From Hericium rajendrae (taxonomy: Eukaryota > Basidiomycota > Agaricomycetes > Russulales > Hericiaceae), in contig CM065880.1 in NCBI GenBank assembly GCA_033439255.1, forward strand, positions 1,612,001 to 1,676,000: 64,000 nt of DNA, read 5' to 3'. The notes below the pieces were generated by a model. It did not search any database. It was not told the DNA's origin and worked only from the letters and a program-made list of their open reading frames with translations. This document shows positions 35,720-46,951 of this stretch, piece after piece. Made by a program: the position numbers and the translations under genes. Positions within the stretch are counted from its first letter, which is position 1. Every line of letters begins with the position of its first letter.

Positions 35720-36381
35720 TCAGGATGGTGATAAGCACGGCATGATGATCTGACAAGCGCATGAGCTCACCTTTCGGACGTTTCGGTCCCTTCCGATAGA
35801 GATGGTGCGGGGAATTACTGCCTCGGGGATGTCGAGAGAGGTTAAGAACTGAGTGATAAAGCTGTCAAGAACTTGCATTGAGAACGGACACAAAACAATG
35901 GAATGACTGATGACGCACAGCAACGCAGCGTTATCAACGCTCAGTATGCTCGACGCTTTCTTGCGGAAATGCTTAGCGGACCCAAGAAGGAGAACGGATA
36001 GTTCACCCCTCCACGTGAAGTGCGGAAAAGATTGCCGTAGAGCCCTGTTGATAGGGGCATGGTCATCATACCACGCTGATACAAGGAAACTCTCTCCGGA
36101 GATGGTAACAGTACAGTCGTGGATGACGATCCCATTGACTCCGGGCGGGCGCTCAAAGACTTCTTCGACGAGCGGATAGGGCATCTTGTTCGGCTGGTGA
36201 AGATACGAAAGGGAATCGAAATGGTGCACGTGGCGATACTTTGGAGGGTTCAAGCTCCAGAGGTACCCGCGTATGCACTGGGCATTGCGAAACTGGAGAG
36301 GAGCTGTGAATTCAACGAACTGATACAACAGATTGAAACTCACGCTTTCGTCTGTGGTAGGGCGAATGCGCGATGTTGGCA
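35720..36381 (-). CDS. Orphan fungal protein
   Basis: The ATG at 36381 begins MPTSRIRPTTDESVSFNLLY. The frame continues with FVEFTAPLQFRNAQCIRGYL, PPGVNGIVIHDCTVTISGES and GELSVLLLGSAKHFRKKASS. A probable intron at about 35920-35872 leads to VLDSFITQFLTSLDIPEAVI and a GTGAGC donor after FRDRNVRK-like sequence near 35773. The 3' end is therefore unsettled. Mixed beta-strand character; no domain recognised. Confidence 0.5.
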
Positions 36382-36594
36382 TGATGGATGAAACTCTGTG
36401 GAGATGGAATGGGAGATTATCGAGGAGGGCCCCGTATGAATGACTTGCCAACTTAAATGAGATGGAGCTGGAAGGCTGCTATCCCGCTGCCGAGATGTCG
36501 ATACACACATGATCATATCTTACCTGCAGGCCCGGGGTGTGTTCTCCACGCTGCTAGATCAAGATTGGTCTGATAAATTGGCTGCGAAAAACAA

Positions 36595-37774
36595 CTATCC
36601 TATCGGTACAGACTCCCCTCGCATCTTCGTCTTGGCCCGCGAATTGGTGGTCAACTCGCTCTGCCTCGTAACCCAGCTTGGTTCACCATTCTTGCGAAAC
36701 TTCAGCACCCTGTCCGTCACAAACGGATGGCTCGACATATACACTGCACGCTCCCATTGCATCTTCCTGTTGTAGAGCCAATACTGCGAAGTGTGGCTGA
36801 CAGTATTAGTGTGCATGTAGATATCCCCTGTCTTATAATGATCCTTGTTTGGAGGGACTTCAATGGTCTCTGCAGACGAGCCATAATACCATACCGTCTC
36901 TCTGCGCCCAGATTTGGACCCGAAGGCACGACGGTGGGGCCGCTGAATGGCGACCTCGGAAGAACTTCCAGCCAGGTTCGGTGGCGGCGGAGCAGAGGAC
37001 GCCCGGGCATGAGAAGAAGGGGACGGAGATCTGAATAACGCAATGCCATGAGCCACGGAATTCTATAGAAGAAAAAATTGCGGCAAATACCTTCCGGGAT
37101 TTACAATAGCACTGAGGGCTTGAACAATTGGCTCCTGGTCGGAGGACTCAACCCTCAACGAATCTAGATGGGCGGCGACGACTTGATGAAATGTCTTACG
37201 GTCCCTGATGTGACACAGGGCACGCGCCATGATGGGGATCGATGGAGACTTCGATACCTGGTGGAGGATGGCTGTAATAGCTTGCGATCTCCAACCGTCC
37301 TCTGCATCTGAATCATCCGAGGTTTCGGAGTCACGATCAGGGGCTGGAGATGACACGCGGCTATCTGGGACGTAAATGCGGACGTTTCTTCTCCAACGAG
37401 ATGGAGGAGATGAACATCAGTTTGGGAATCAGAACCTTTAGCCAGACATAGATAGACGTACTTGTTTTCGGCTGTTCGGCGCTCTGGATGCTTAAGAGAA
37501 GGCGGCGGAAAACTGTAGAAACAGATTAACCTCAAAATCTTTATATCTTTGCATGAGAATCCGAAAGTACTGACGATGAGGGGGTCCTCGCTCTGGCTAC
37601 AAGTTCTCCATCTTCGTTGAAGCTATAGCGCCGTCGAGGGAAACGTTGCCGCTGAATTGGCTACTCCGAATTATGAGAAATGCGCCACTGAAATGACAGA
37701 GGGAAGCAAACCGGGGTAGGATCAGGCTTGGCGCGGCTGCTCAGAAGCTCCACTACGGGCGGGACGCTATCCAT
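36595..37774 (-). CDS. Orphan fungal protein, multi-exon
   Basis: The ATG at 37774 starts MDSVPPVVELLSSRAKPDPT. Short exons follow (RRRYSFNEDGELVARARTPS; FPPPSLKHPERRTAEN). Then comes an acidic-helical exon (DRDSETSDDSDAEDGWRSQA; AHLDSLRVESSDQEPIVQAL). The last exon, to 36595, reads ETVWYYGSSAETIEVPPNKD and MHTNTVSHTSQYWLYNRKMQ. Most junctions have GT..AG and hold frame; the one near 37.07 kb is short and doubtful. No family recognised. Confidence 0.45.
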
Positions 37775-38685
37775 GTTGGCTGAGATATCTATTGAATCAA
37801 CACTTTTATAGTGTGAAGGCCACAAAAATTATATTCGGTGTTTCTGAGTTCAATTAGATGGACGTCGCAACATGATTGTAGCGGTTTACAAAGCGCTGCT
37901 CATGTGCTCAAGCTCAACGTCAACGTGCCTTGCGTGCCTGCGTGCCCGCCTGCCCGCCTGCCCATCCTGCCTCATGCCTCATTGCATAATGCATCGTTGC
38001 ATCGTTGCACGCACGTGGCTGGATCATATTGTAGATTGCGGCAACTTCCGGTCTCTTCTGATGCGAATCACGCCTGCAAGCGTGAACGGATGCAAACGGA
38101 ACCTCCGATGGGACTTGTGGGCGTCAGTGTGTCCAGAGGTCTTAGAATCTATGTCGAACTTAAACGTTTAAACTGGATGCCTAACCCTGAGGCCTGAGCG
38201 CCGAGCAACGAAGATCCAAGATGAGTAGGATAATCAGAGTCCGTCTCCTCTGCGATCAATATCGAGGTAATCGCGGAGTACGTACATAATCTAGATTGCA
38301 TACGCACGTCAAATCTCAGATTACATGCTTCCCGCAGCCCGAGCTTGTCCTGCCTCTTCCTGCCTCCGTGGTCCGTTTGAGGTATGTTTCCCAGATTAAT
38401 TCCCTGTTCTCCAGAGACTTCTGATGACTTCTGATGACTTTTACCCATCGCTAAAAATTGCAAATGCACCATCAGGCAGCATGTGCGTTCCGAACCGAAG
38501 TGCTTCCCCGAGAGTCGTGCGGGTGCCAGTCCTGAGTGGGCCGTTCGTTGCTCACCTGTCTGTCTCACCAACGATATCCCCTTCCCCGCCTCTTTCACTG
38601 TTCCCTTTCCCTTTGCGAAAACGACAGGACAGTCTATGTCAGACAAAAATCTTGTCACGCTCGTATGTCTATCTTCTTGTCATAG
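37775..38685. other. Intergenic stretch with a TGCCCGCC minisatellite
   Basis: At 37930-37990 a short run of gcgtgcc/cctgcccgc/gcctcat units repeats the dispersed minisatellite theme. At 38.4-38.68 kb lie the probable promoter and first exon(s) of the coiled-coil gene downstream; the start could not be fixed. Nothing else is evident. Confidence 0.5.
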
Positions 38686-38892
38686 GCGACGCTAATGGCG
38701 ATGATGGAAAGGCTGATGAGCTTTCTGCCGTCGGCGAGCTTGCTGCTGAGGCTGCTCCACATGGTACTACCTCTATGGTCGAAGCGACTCCAGGTATGGA
38801 CGCAGAACTGGTAAGTCTATCTCATTGTCATGAGCGACACTGACGACTATGCGAAGGTTGACGAGCAAACTCCTGAAGATACTCCACCCCGT

Positions 38893-39067
38893 TGGAGAGG
38901 GGCAGACTGACTCTATGATGATGAGGGCCTATGCTACGACAGACTCTCTACCTATGCCTATGCTCGCTGACTAAGCCTCGACCCCGGCTGACTCCGGCTC
39001 CTAACCCCACCTAACCCTGCTCCTAACCCCACCTGACCCTGCTCTGTGTCCTGCAGCCCCCACTCCA
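38893..39067 (-). repeat. 3' LTR of the Ty3/gypsy element
   Basis: 175 bp, TG..CA ends, no difference found by eye from the partner at 45674-45848. Short LTR length for the superfamily. Confidence 0.9.
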
Positions 39068-39111
39068 TGTGCCCCCCTTCAACCTGGCGACGTCCGCGTC
39101 GCCTCCATGCA

Positions 39112-42100
39112 CTATGCGTCCCCGAGATCCTCCTCATCGTGGGCCTCCTCCTCCGCATCGGTCTCCTCCTCGTCAACCTCTTCTTCGTCGGCCTCCCCGT
39201 CGGCCTCCAATGCTCGGTCTTCGGCATCCTCTAATGCTTCGGCTGCTTCTGCTGCCAAGCCACCCGGGTTCTCCCGTTCGAGTTTCTCCATGAAGTCCTG
39301 CTGCTCGCGTTCGAGGTCCGACCCAGGTTTGGGAATGAAGGCGCGAAGGCGTCGTGCATGCGTAGAGCCCGCCTCAGGAGTGCCGTCAAGGCGTTCAATG
39401 CGATAGGAGTTGAGGAGTCGTTCGGTGATGCGGTGCGGGTGTGACCAGCGTGCGAGGAATTTCTTGGCAGTCTTTAGGGTAGTTTCTAGATAGGACTGAT
39501 GAAACTGCACGAGTTGACCTGTATGGAATATAACTTCACCTGGTGCAGATTTCCGCAGCCGCCTATCGAAGACGGTCTTACGACGGGTAGCGTGTTTCAC
39601 TATGGCATCGTACCCGTCGAGGCGCTGCTGCGCGACGTAGGCCATGTGCATTGCGGCATCGGGGGCATGTAAGATGGACGTGCTCTCCTCGATAGGCGAT
39701 GGTGTGGTGTTGGCCACCAAGCCGAACAGAAGCTCTCGCGGGGAGAACTTGAGGGCGGGTAGAAGGCGATTATTGAGCGCGCGGACCGCCGTTTCGAGAT
39801 GTTCGGGCCATGACTTGTGGAGGGTCGCCCAACGAACTTTGTTGTAGTCGTCTTCGCCGAGGCCCGGCGACGTTAGCCGCGCGAGGACGTGTAGCAGGAT
39901 CTTATTGGTGCCCTCCACCAACCCGTTGACCCAGGGCGAGTACGAGGCTGTTACATGGTGTTTGACGTGCCAAGTCTCGCAGCATTCGCGGACTTCGCGG
40001 CAATGGAAATGGGACCCGCCGTCGGACATGAAGTCCTCCGGCGGCATGTACGTCTTGAATATACGTTCGAGGCTGTCGATGGTGCTGGCTGCGGATCCGG
40101 GTTTCTTGTACATGAAGACCCAGATGTGTTGCGAGAACGTGTCGAGGTACACGCCAAGGGTTTTGAACCCACCTTTACCGGGAGGCATGGACAGGTAATC
40201 ACCAACGAGGAGCTCGAAGGGATGGCGGCGCGTAATGGGTTCGAGGAGTGAGTGAAGGTGCCGCGCACCGAAGTTTTTACAGTGCGGGCACTCGCGAATG
40301 GCAGTCATGATACACGTATCCAGGCCCGGGCACCAAACGCGGTCCATGATGTTGAGTTTAACGTGGTCGCGGCCCCAGTGGCCACCCTCGACGTGCTGTT
40401 CGTATGCTCGGGCTTGGGCTTCTACGCGCGTGAGGCATTCCACACGTGCTCGAGCACGGATGTTGGAGCGGCCTCCGAGTCTCCAGAGGCGGCCGTTCTC
40501 GATGAAGTATTCGGACGCGCGATGGCGCGCTCGTTTCTTGGCCCGCACGCTCGTGCCCTGGTCTTGTCCTAGGATGGCATCGATGACCTGCAGGAACAGG
40601 GTCTCGTCCTTGAACCGTTCGCGCAGTTCGGGTTCGTGCAAGTCCTCCGGTGCGGTGAGCGCGAAGACGTCGCAGACGAGCCCTTGTTGCGTTTCCCAGT
40701 CTTCGCTTACGGTCCACTCGCTGCCGTCGTCCGCGGTATGCGGTAGTCCTTCCGATTTGCGGCTGAGTCCGTCAGCGACAACGTTAATACGCCCGGGGAC
40801 GTGTTTGACGTCGATGATCTGGTATGCGAGGATGCCGTCTCACCATCGCGCGTGTATGGAGTTGAGGCCGTCGCTGAGCAGCACGTCTCGGAGCGCTTGA
40901 CAGTCGGTTTCCACGATAATGGGGAAGCCCCATATGATATCTGAAAATTTGTCTAGTGCGAATTTTAAGGCCGCAAATTCGAGAAGGAATGGCTTATAAT
41001 TTTCTTCCGCACGGGATGTGCGTTTGGAGGCGAAGGCTATTGGGTGCCGTTTGTCGACGATTTTGCCCGATGGCAGAGAGGTTTTGGCTCTCTGTGATAA
41101 AACACCCGCAAAGCCGTCTTGGCAACCGTCGGTAGTTACGATGAAAGGGGTGCCGTCCCATTGCGGCCCGCGGAGAACTGGTTCAGACGTGAGAGCAGCT
41201 TTGAGGCCGACGAAAGCGTGAGTATGCTTATCTGTCCAGTGTTCCGGGAGTGTGTATTCCTGCAGAATCCGCCGGTAGGTCGCTTTGGAGCAAGGCGTCG
41301 GCAAGTTGGCACCTTGAAGCAGGTCCCTTAGTGGCCGTTCGACTTTCGTATAGTTCTTGATCAGATCGCGGAAGTGACCGGTCAGTCCCAAGAACGACAT
41401 GAGGTTGAGTGCGTCGGCGGGCTGGGGCCAGTCGACAATGGCTGTCAGCTTGGTGAGATCGGGGAGTACACCGTCTGGTCCAACTCTCGCGCCCGCGAAG
41501 ACCGCCTCGGACATGAAAAACGAGGACTTGCTGGCCGATAGGGACAAGTTGCGCTCCCGCACCCTAGTGAAGATCCGGCGAAGTTTCCCCATCATTTCGC
41601 CAAATTCGTCAGCAAATGCGCCGCCGTCATCTACGAAGAGTTCCATAACGTCCTCGACGAGGAGGTCATATAGGTGTCGGCCCATCATATACGAGAATGA
41701 GGACGGCGCGCCTGTGAGTCCGAATGGCATGCGGATGTACCAGAAGTAACCGCGGCCTTCGACATAAAAGGCGGTATAGGGCCGCGACGCCTCGTCGATC
41801 TCTAGAGCGTGAAACCCAGCAGCGAAATCGAATACGGAAAGGTAACGATAGCCACTTAACCGTCGTTGCTTAGCTCTGATGTCTCCTTGGGGCATCGGGG
41901 CGACTTCGGTGACTTTGTTGACTTCGTTGAAGTTCTGGCAGATTCGCCATTTCTGCGGGGCCACCGGCTGATGTTCGGGTGGGACGCCTTCTGGCCGCGG
42001 AGGGAGCTCGAATGCCGGCGTCATCCCGGCACGCTCGCATTCATCATTGACTCGGTGCTGCAATTCTTGCAAGGTAAGACCGGCGCCCTCGTGCGCCTTC

Positions 42101-43622
42101 TGCGCGAGAGTGGTGGGTGAGACTGCCTTGACTTGTGAGGGGTGCACTTGGACGATGATGCCGGCTTCCAACATTTCGTCGATTTTGGCATTAAGATACT
42201 GGCGTTGGGGCGGGGTTAACGGCCGTTGGCGCGGTTTGACATTGAACTTCGTGTCCGCAGGGATGTTGAGCTGGTGGACCGCCTCGTCCGCATGCCGGAC
42301 TTCGCCTACGAAAGCGCGAAGCAGTCGGCGAACTCAGCGAGCAGCGCGTTGACCTGCTCCCGTTCTACGTCTGACAAGGACGCGCCGATGGTGACTTCTT
42401 CCAGGATGCGTGCGACGCGTTCAGGCAAGAAGGGGTCGGTGTGCCTGGTGAATACGTTGCCTTCGAGGAGGGCATTGATGTCCCATATCGGGTCTCCGTT
42501 GGGGGCTAGTGGAGGCTCGATGTCAACGGGCGTACGAGCTGGGGTGTGGTCCATATGAGGCGGGACTTCCCTTGCGGGGAGCGACGACGCACTCCCCAAA
42601 CCGCGGTCTCGCGCTATTTCGTTCCAACCCCACTGCGCTCCGCTGTGCCTCTTCCCCGGTGCCTCGACGTCCTCGACTTCTTCCATCGTGACGCGCCGCA
42701 TCGCGTTTGTTGGTTCGACGGCCCCGACAGCTTTGGTGTCGTCTTCTACGACCTCCTCGATATACGCGGATAGCGGTTCTTCGTATATCACATGTAGCTT
42801 TGTGAGATCAGCTGAGTTCTGTTTCGGAATTTTATGATGCGAAACTCGCCTCGAGGGGGGATTATCTCCCCCCGCAAAATCACGAAATTGCTTCCAATCC
42901 ATGAGGAGGTTGACTCCTCGCAATCTATGGGCTCTTTCGTAGAGGGGCACATGCAGCTGGTTGTGCAACGTGGCCATGCCGTTGTTCGTGCCGTGGACCT
43001 GTACGGTATCCGTTCGATAGTTGTGGATGGCGTTGAACGCTCGAAGGAGCGGTTTACCTAACAGAAAGGCCCACCCGCTGCCGCTGTTGAAAACCTCGAA
43101 GGAGCCCTGTACTCCCACACCATTCAACTCGATTCTCCCATGCCACACTGCTTCTGATAGCACTCTTGCCCCATTCGCCATTCGAAGTATTTTTTTCGAA
43201 GGTGCCCAGCGTCCGAGCCGGTGTTTGATTTGACTGAATGCGGTGGTGCACATGGCGGTCACCATGGCGCCTTCGTCGAACAGCACCCGAATTCTCGTAC
43301 ATTCGCCCTGCGGCCCGCGTAGACAGACTTCATGTACGAACGGCGCGACATCACCCTCCAGCGATGCCGGCACCGCGCCCACAGCATACAAGTTAGAAAC
43401 GTCGGATTGCGAACTCAACGCGAATCTAGTTACATCGGGACATTCTGAAACGTCTGTATCTGTGGGGCAATCAGGCTCGTCCTCGCACGTTGCCTCGTCC
43501 GTGGCGAGGACCTCTGCACTCCTGGATCGAGAAACTATCCGGGCCACCTGTACGCTCTCTACGCAGGCGGCCCTTGGCCATTTCCCGACTGGTCCTCCAT
43601 GTGTGCGATGCTGTCTGCCCAC
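39112..43622 (-). CDS. pol region of the Ty3/gypsy element (fossil)
   Basis: Domains in order on the minus strand: a retropepsin-like core (VLFDEGAMVTAM, then LLGKPLLRAF); reverse transcriptase with FVDD catalytic box (42.2-41.0 kb); and RNase H (TTDGCQDGFAGVL). Integrase follows (about 40.5-39.5 kb) with an HH..CC zinc region and the D,D-E core (LVGDYLSMPPG; DFMSDGGSHF; WVNGLVEGTN). The C-terminus has a GPY/F-like strand and an acidic tail with no chromodomain seen. Treated as a fossil; about two breaks overall. Confidence 0.8.
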
Positions 43623-44758
43623 GAGACGCGCGGTTCATACGCCTGGTCCGTTGCGACGTACTGGACGCGCGCGACCGGTTCCCGCATCATCCTTTGGCAA
43701 TAATTGCGCCACTTGCGCTCGACGTCCGGAACCCGGTCCTGGGGAGGAGCGACGCACGCATCGCCGCGGTGGCCTTGCCGACCGCAAAACCAACATTCAC
43801 CTGAACACAGAGGTTCGGTGCCAGGGCGCAGGGGTACAGGCGTGCGCTCGGTGACGTAGGGATTGAAGCCGTGAGCCTCGGTGAATCGCGTGAGCTGCAC
43901 TTGGTATGCAGCACGACCGGCGTCCGTGTCGGGGTGGTGCTGCAGGGCGTTCATGGCCTGGCGCACGGCGTCGCGACGTGGCGGCGTACTGACGTTGGCT
44001 GGCGGGCCCGGAGTGAATGGACGTGCGACTACGGGGTTGGTGCCTGCCGGCGGTCGGCGGTACTGGGGCGGGCCCACGGGTTGGTACGGCAGTTGTGGGG
44101 TGTTGAGACGTTGGAGCTGGGCGGTGAGGCGTTGTACGTCCGCGTTCGTGCGGGCGAGCTCCCCATCACGGCGCCGTTTCGCGTCCACCTTGTCGCGGAG
44201 CCGGGTGATGTCGATGTCGGTGACGGTCTGCGCGAAGGCCGTCCAGTCGGCGTGCATCTCGGGGACGAAGTCCTTCATGATGTCAGGTAGCTCGCGCCTA
44301 ATGAGCCATATGTTTTGCGTAGAGGTCGCGATACTGGCCTTCTCAGCCAACTCGAGCATGTGTTTCGCCCATTGCACATGTGTCCACACTTCGCGTCCGC
44401 CCACCGTCACCTTCGTGCCCAATATCTCTTCTCTTAACCGGTAATCCAACATCTCTTGTTGTAATTCGGCAGAGGACTTCACCGCCTTCTTCGCGAGCTT
44501 CCACCTCGTACGGAACGCGGTTTCGAAGGCTGGCCAGTCGGCCTTGGCTGCGGGTATGAGGTCTTTGTACCAATCTTCGGCGGGAGAGTCTTCGTAGAGG
44601 TAGTTCGCAAACCCGGTTGCCCAATCGGGGCCAGGCGACTTGCCGAGGCCTTCCATGTAACGCTGGTAAAGTCGCAAAAAGTTCCCTGGCGTGTGTTCAT
44701 CGTCGTCATTGCCCCGAAAGAAGTAATAGAATCCGGCCGCCGGCTGCACTGCTGCCAT
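43559..44758 (-). CDS. gag region of the Ty3/gypsy element (fossil)
   Basis: A 399-residue frame with a capsid-like helical region (PGNFLRLYQRYMEGLGKSPG; LQQEMLDYRLREEILGTKVT). Near its end is one CCHC zinc knuckle (CWFCGRQGHRGDAC). Nucleocapsid position and spacing are normal for Ty3/gypsy. Confidence 0.8.
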   Translation of the reverse strand: MAAVQPAAGFYYFFRGNDDDEHTPGNFLRLYQRYMEGLGKSPGPDWATGFANYLYEDSPAEDWYKDLIPAAKADWPAFETAFRTRWKLAKKAVKSSAELQQEMLDYRLREEILGTKVTVGGREVWTHVQWAKHMLELAEKASIATSTQNIWLIRRELPDIMKDFVPEMHADWTAFAQTVTDIDITRLRDKVDAKRRRDGELARTNADVQRLTAQLQRLNTPQLPYQPVGPPQYRRPPAGTNPVVARPFTPGPPANVSTPPRRDAVRQAMNALQHHPDTDAGRAAYQVQLTRFTEAHGFNPYVTERTPVPLRPGTEPLCSGECWFCGRQGHRGDACVAPPQDRVPDVERKWRNYCQRMMREPVARVQYVATDQAYEPRVSWADSIAHMEDQSGNGQGPPA

Positions 44759-45673
44759 GACTGGGGGCTGCTGCGTGGGCGCGGAAAATGGTACTTGTGG
44801 GGGAAGCGGAGACTGCTGAGTCTGGGGCTTCGTGGTGAGGACGGGAAACGGGAGTTTGCACGGGCGCGGTGCGAGATCTGGGTCTGGCTTGGGTGCGTGC
44901 TGCTGCTGTTGGGCGCGAGCTGGGGTAGGCAGCTCCTCGCTTTTCGCGGCTGCTGCTGAGACGGGATCGGGCTCGGGTTTGGGCTCGGTCTTGGGTATAG
45001 CGAGTTCTTCGTCGGTGAATGTTGGCAGTACGAACTCGATACCTGATAGAGCGTCCGCGGAGTCGGCAGAGGGAGCGTCCGATAAGCGATCGGTAGAGTC
45101 GTTGAGGTTGGTGATGCCGTAGGGATGGCGGCCGAACAGGAGGTGCTCTCGTGCGCGTGTGGGAGGGCGGCTGGCGGTGGCGCTGGAGAATCCGGACGCA
45201 TTCCACGAGTCAGCTCCTGACTCGGATCCAAACGAGGCTGGGGTTCCTGCGGCGGGCGAATCGATGGAGCCCTCGGATGGCGGGCGCAGAGGTGAGCTGG
45301 TGGACGACAGCTTAGCTTTGTCGACGGTGGTATAACGGCCTTGGGCGTCGCGGGGGATGTCTCGTTTGGCGGCTTTTCTCTTATCTCTGGGAGGCAGTTT
45401 GGTGAGCTTCAGGTGTGGTGCGAGGGCAAGGAGTATGGAGAAAAAAAGCCTTTATCGCGCGCAATCTTTCAATGCGATGAGAGCGCTGAAGCCACGAGGC
45501 TTTCGAGAACACGAGGACGCAAGAGCACGAGGACGCAAGAACACAAGGACACGAGGACGACTGAGAGCGCTGGGACACGAGGACACAAAAGGCGACAAGG
45601 ACACGTATGGAAAGGACACTGTGAACGCAGAGAACAAAACTGCGTCTGTCGAACTCACACTCTCATCACCAGG

Positions 45674-45848
45674 TGGAGAGGGGCAGACTGACTCTATGAT
45701 GATGAGGGCCTATGCTACGACAGACTCTCTACCTATGCCTATGCTCGCTGACTAAGCCTCGACCCCGGCTGACTCCGGCTCCTAACCCCACCTAACCCTG
45801 CTCCTAACCCCACCTGACCCTGCTCTGTGTCCTGCAGCCCCCACTCCA
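45674..45848 (-). repeat. 5' LTR of the Ty3/gypsy element
   Basis: Matches 38893-39067 over the full 175 bp; followed directly by the CCGT target duplication. Confidence 0.9.
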
Positions 45849-46951
45849 CCGTCCTACCTCTGTGGTCGATGAGATTCCTGATATGGGCACGGATGCACAG
45901 CCGGGCGTTGACACTGTGCCAGAAGTACCTTCCGATTCCCAGGTGAGACTTTGCACTAGCTGATTGTGAGATGCTTATAATCGTGGACCTAATAGTACCA
46001 AGATGGCGATGATAATCTAACCTCGCCACTCGCCCCCTCTCACGACGCGAACAGAATTGATATAGAAGGCTTGGGGGATGGCGTGAACTGGTGGCTGCTT
46101 ATGCTGCACAAATCACTCAAACGTACGTATCTAGCATTTCTCTCTGGCATGAATGGTACCAGCTGATTTCTATTTAGAAAACCAAGAACTGCAGGAAGGC
46201 TTAGTTGAATTGGAATCGAAGTTGGACGACTACCAGAACGGTATGGCTTCGTCGCTCCAAAATCAGGTGCGATTGAAAAGCCTGGTTCGCCTCATCGAGG
46301 AGAACATGGATCGCCTTCAACCGGACGTATTCGCGGCCATGGACGAAGTATTGGGAAGAGTTCAGGAGGTAAATAATACGTTGGGTGTCATTAAGAACGA
46401 CAGAGAAGAGTTTGAAAAACGAATGGAGAGGTTGGAGAGCGATATTCGCTCCGTAGGTCGGAAGGGCGTTGTATTTGGTCGCCAAGGCGTTGTCAGAGAG
46501 ATGCACAAAGCTAGGTCGGAAGACCTGTTAACTAACATCGCTCTCGTTTTGGCATCAGTCGCATTTCTTGTTATGATCACGCAGCTTACTTCTAAGTAAG
46601 CGATCTTGCCGTGCAGGGCCTTTATGTATCTAATACCGCACAAATGCCTTGAGAACCTCCGACATCCTTGGAGTGCCCGCGATGCTGAAAAATAAGGGAT
46701 TCGTGATCGCTTCTCCACCCGTTCCGATTGCCGCGATCACCCTCTGGGCCGCAACTCGTTGGATTTGGAATCTACCACGTTTACTTCGATAAGTCCCCAT
46801 ATCCAATTTACCTGAACATATTCTGAAATCATCTTCAGCGGGGTCTGAATATAATGTGGTCTCTCCCGTGAGCTGGTATACTTATATGCAAGCATCGAGT
46901 GCCGCGTACGGTCCCACATTTCTGGCCATTCATCTCTATCTTATCGCTGAT

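Larger units (their letters stand above)
38893..45848 (-). mobile_element. Ty3/gypsy LTR retrotransposon, young insertion
   Basis: The element is bounded by two 175-bp LTRs (TGGAGAG..ACTCCA) that appear identical. It is flanked by a 4-base target duplication CCGT (38889-38892 and 45849-45852). The coding strand is minus: gag, then protease, reverse transcriptase, RNase H and integrase, the Ty3/gypsy order. A stretch resembling a tRNA 3'-end-type primer site lies just inside the 5' LTR (near 45670). It looks nearly whole, with about two breaks in the pol frame. Identical LTRs imply a recent arrival. It sits in antisense orientation inside a host gene. Confidence 0.9.
38686..46599 (+). pseudogene. 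Tail-anchored coiled-coil gene 1, split by a Ty3/gypsy insertion
   Basis: Coding pieces lie on both sides of the retroelement. To the left are 38686-38810 (ANGDDGKADELSAVGELAAE) and 38857-38892 (VDEQTPEDTPPR). To the right are 45849-45942, 45996-46122 and 46178-46599. The last exon is a long coiled coil (LVELESKLDDYQNGMASSLQ; EVNNTLGVIKNDREEFEKRM). It ends in one membrane segment (NIALVLASVAFLVMITQLTSK) right at the C-terminus. Acidic disordered N-terminus, coiled coil and tail anchor match the genes at 49232-50700 and 51036-52244. Intron signals are intact, so the insertion is probably the main damage. First exon not identified. Tail-anchored proteins sit in ER or mitochondrial outer membranes facing the cytosol. 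Confidence 0.65.

Noticed and set aside
40298-40900. Plus-strand frames opposite the pol region
   Set aside because: Shadows of the minus-strand element coding sequence.
44479-45231. Second long frame overlapping the 5' part of gag
   Set aside because: Ser/Pro/Arg-rich shadow of the GC-rich leader and gag sequence; no domain.
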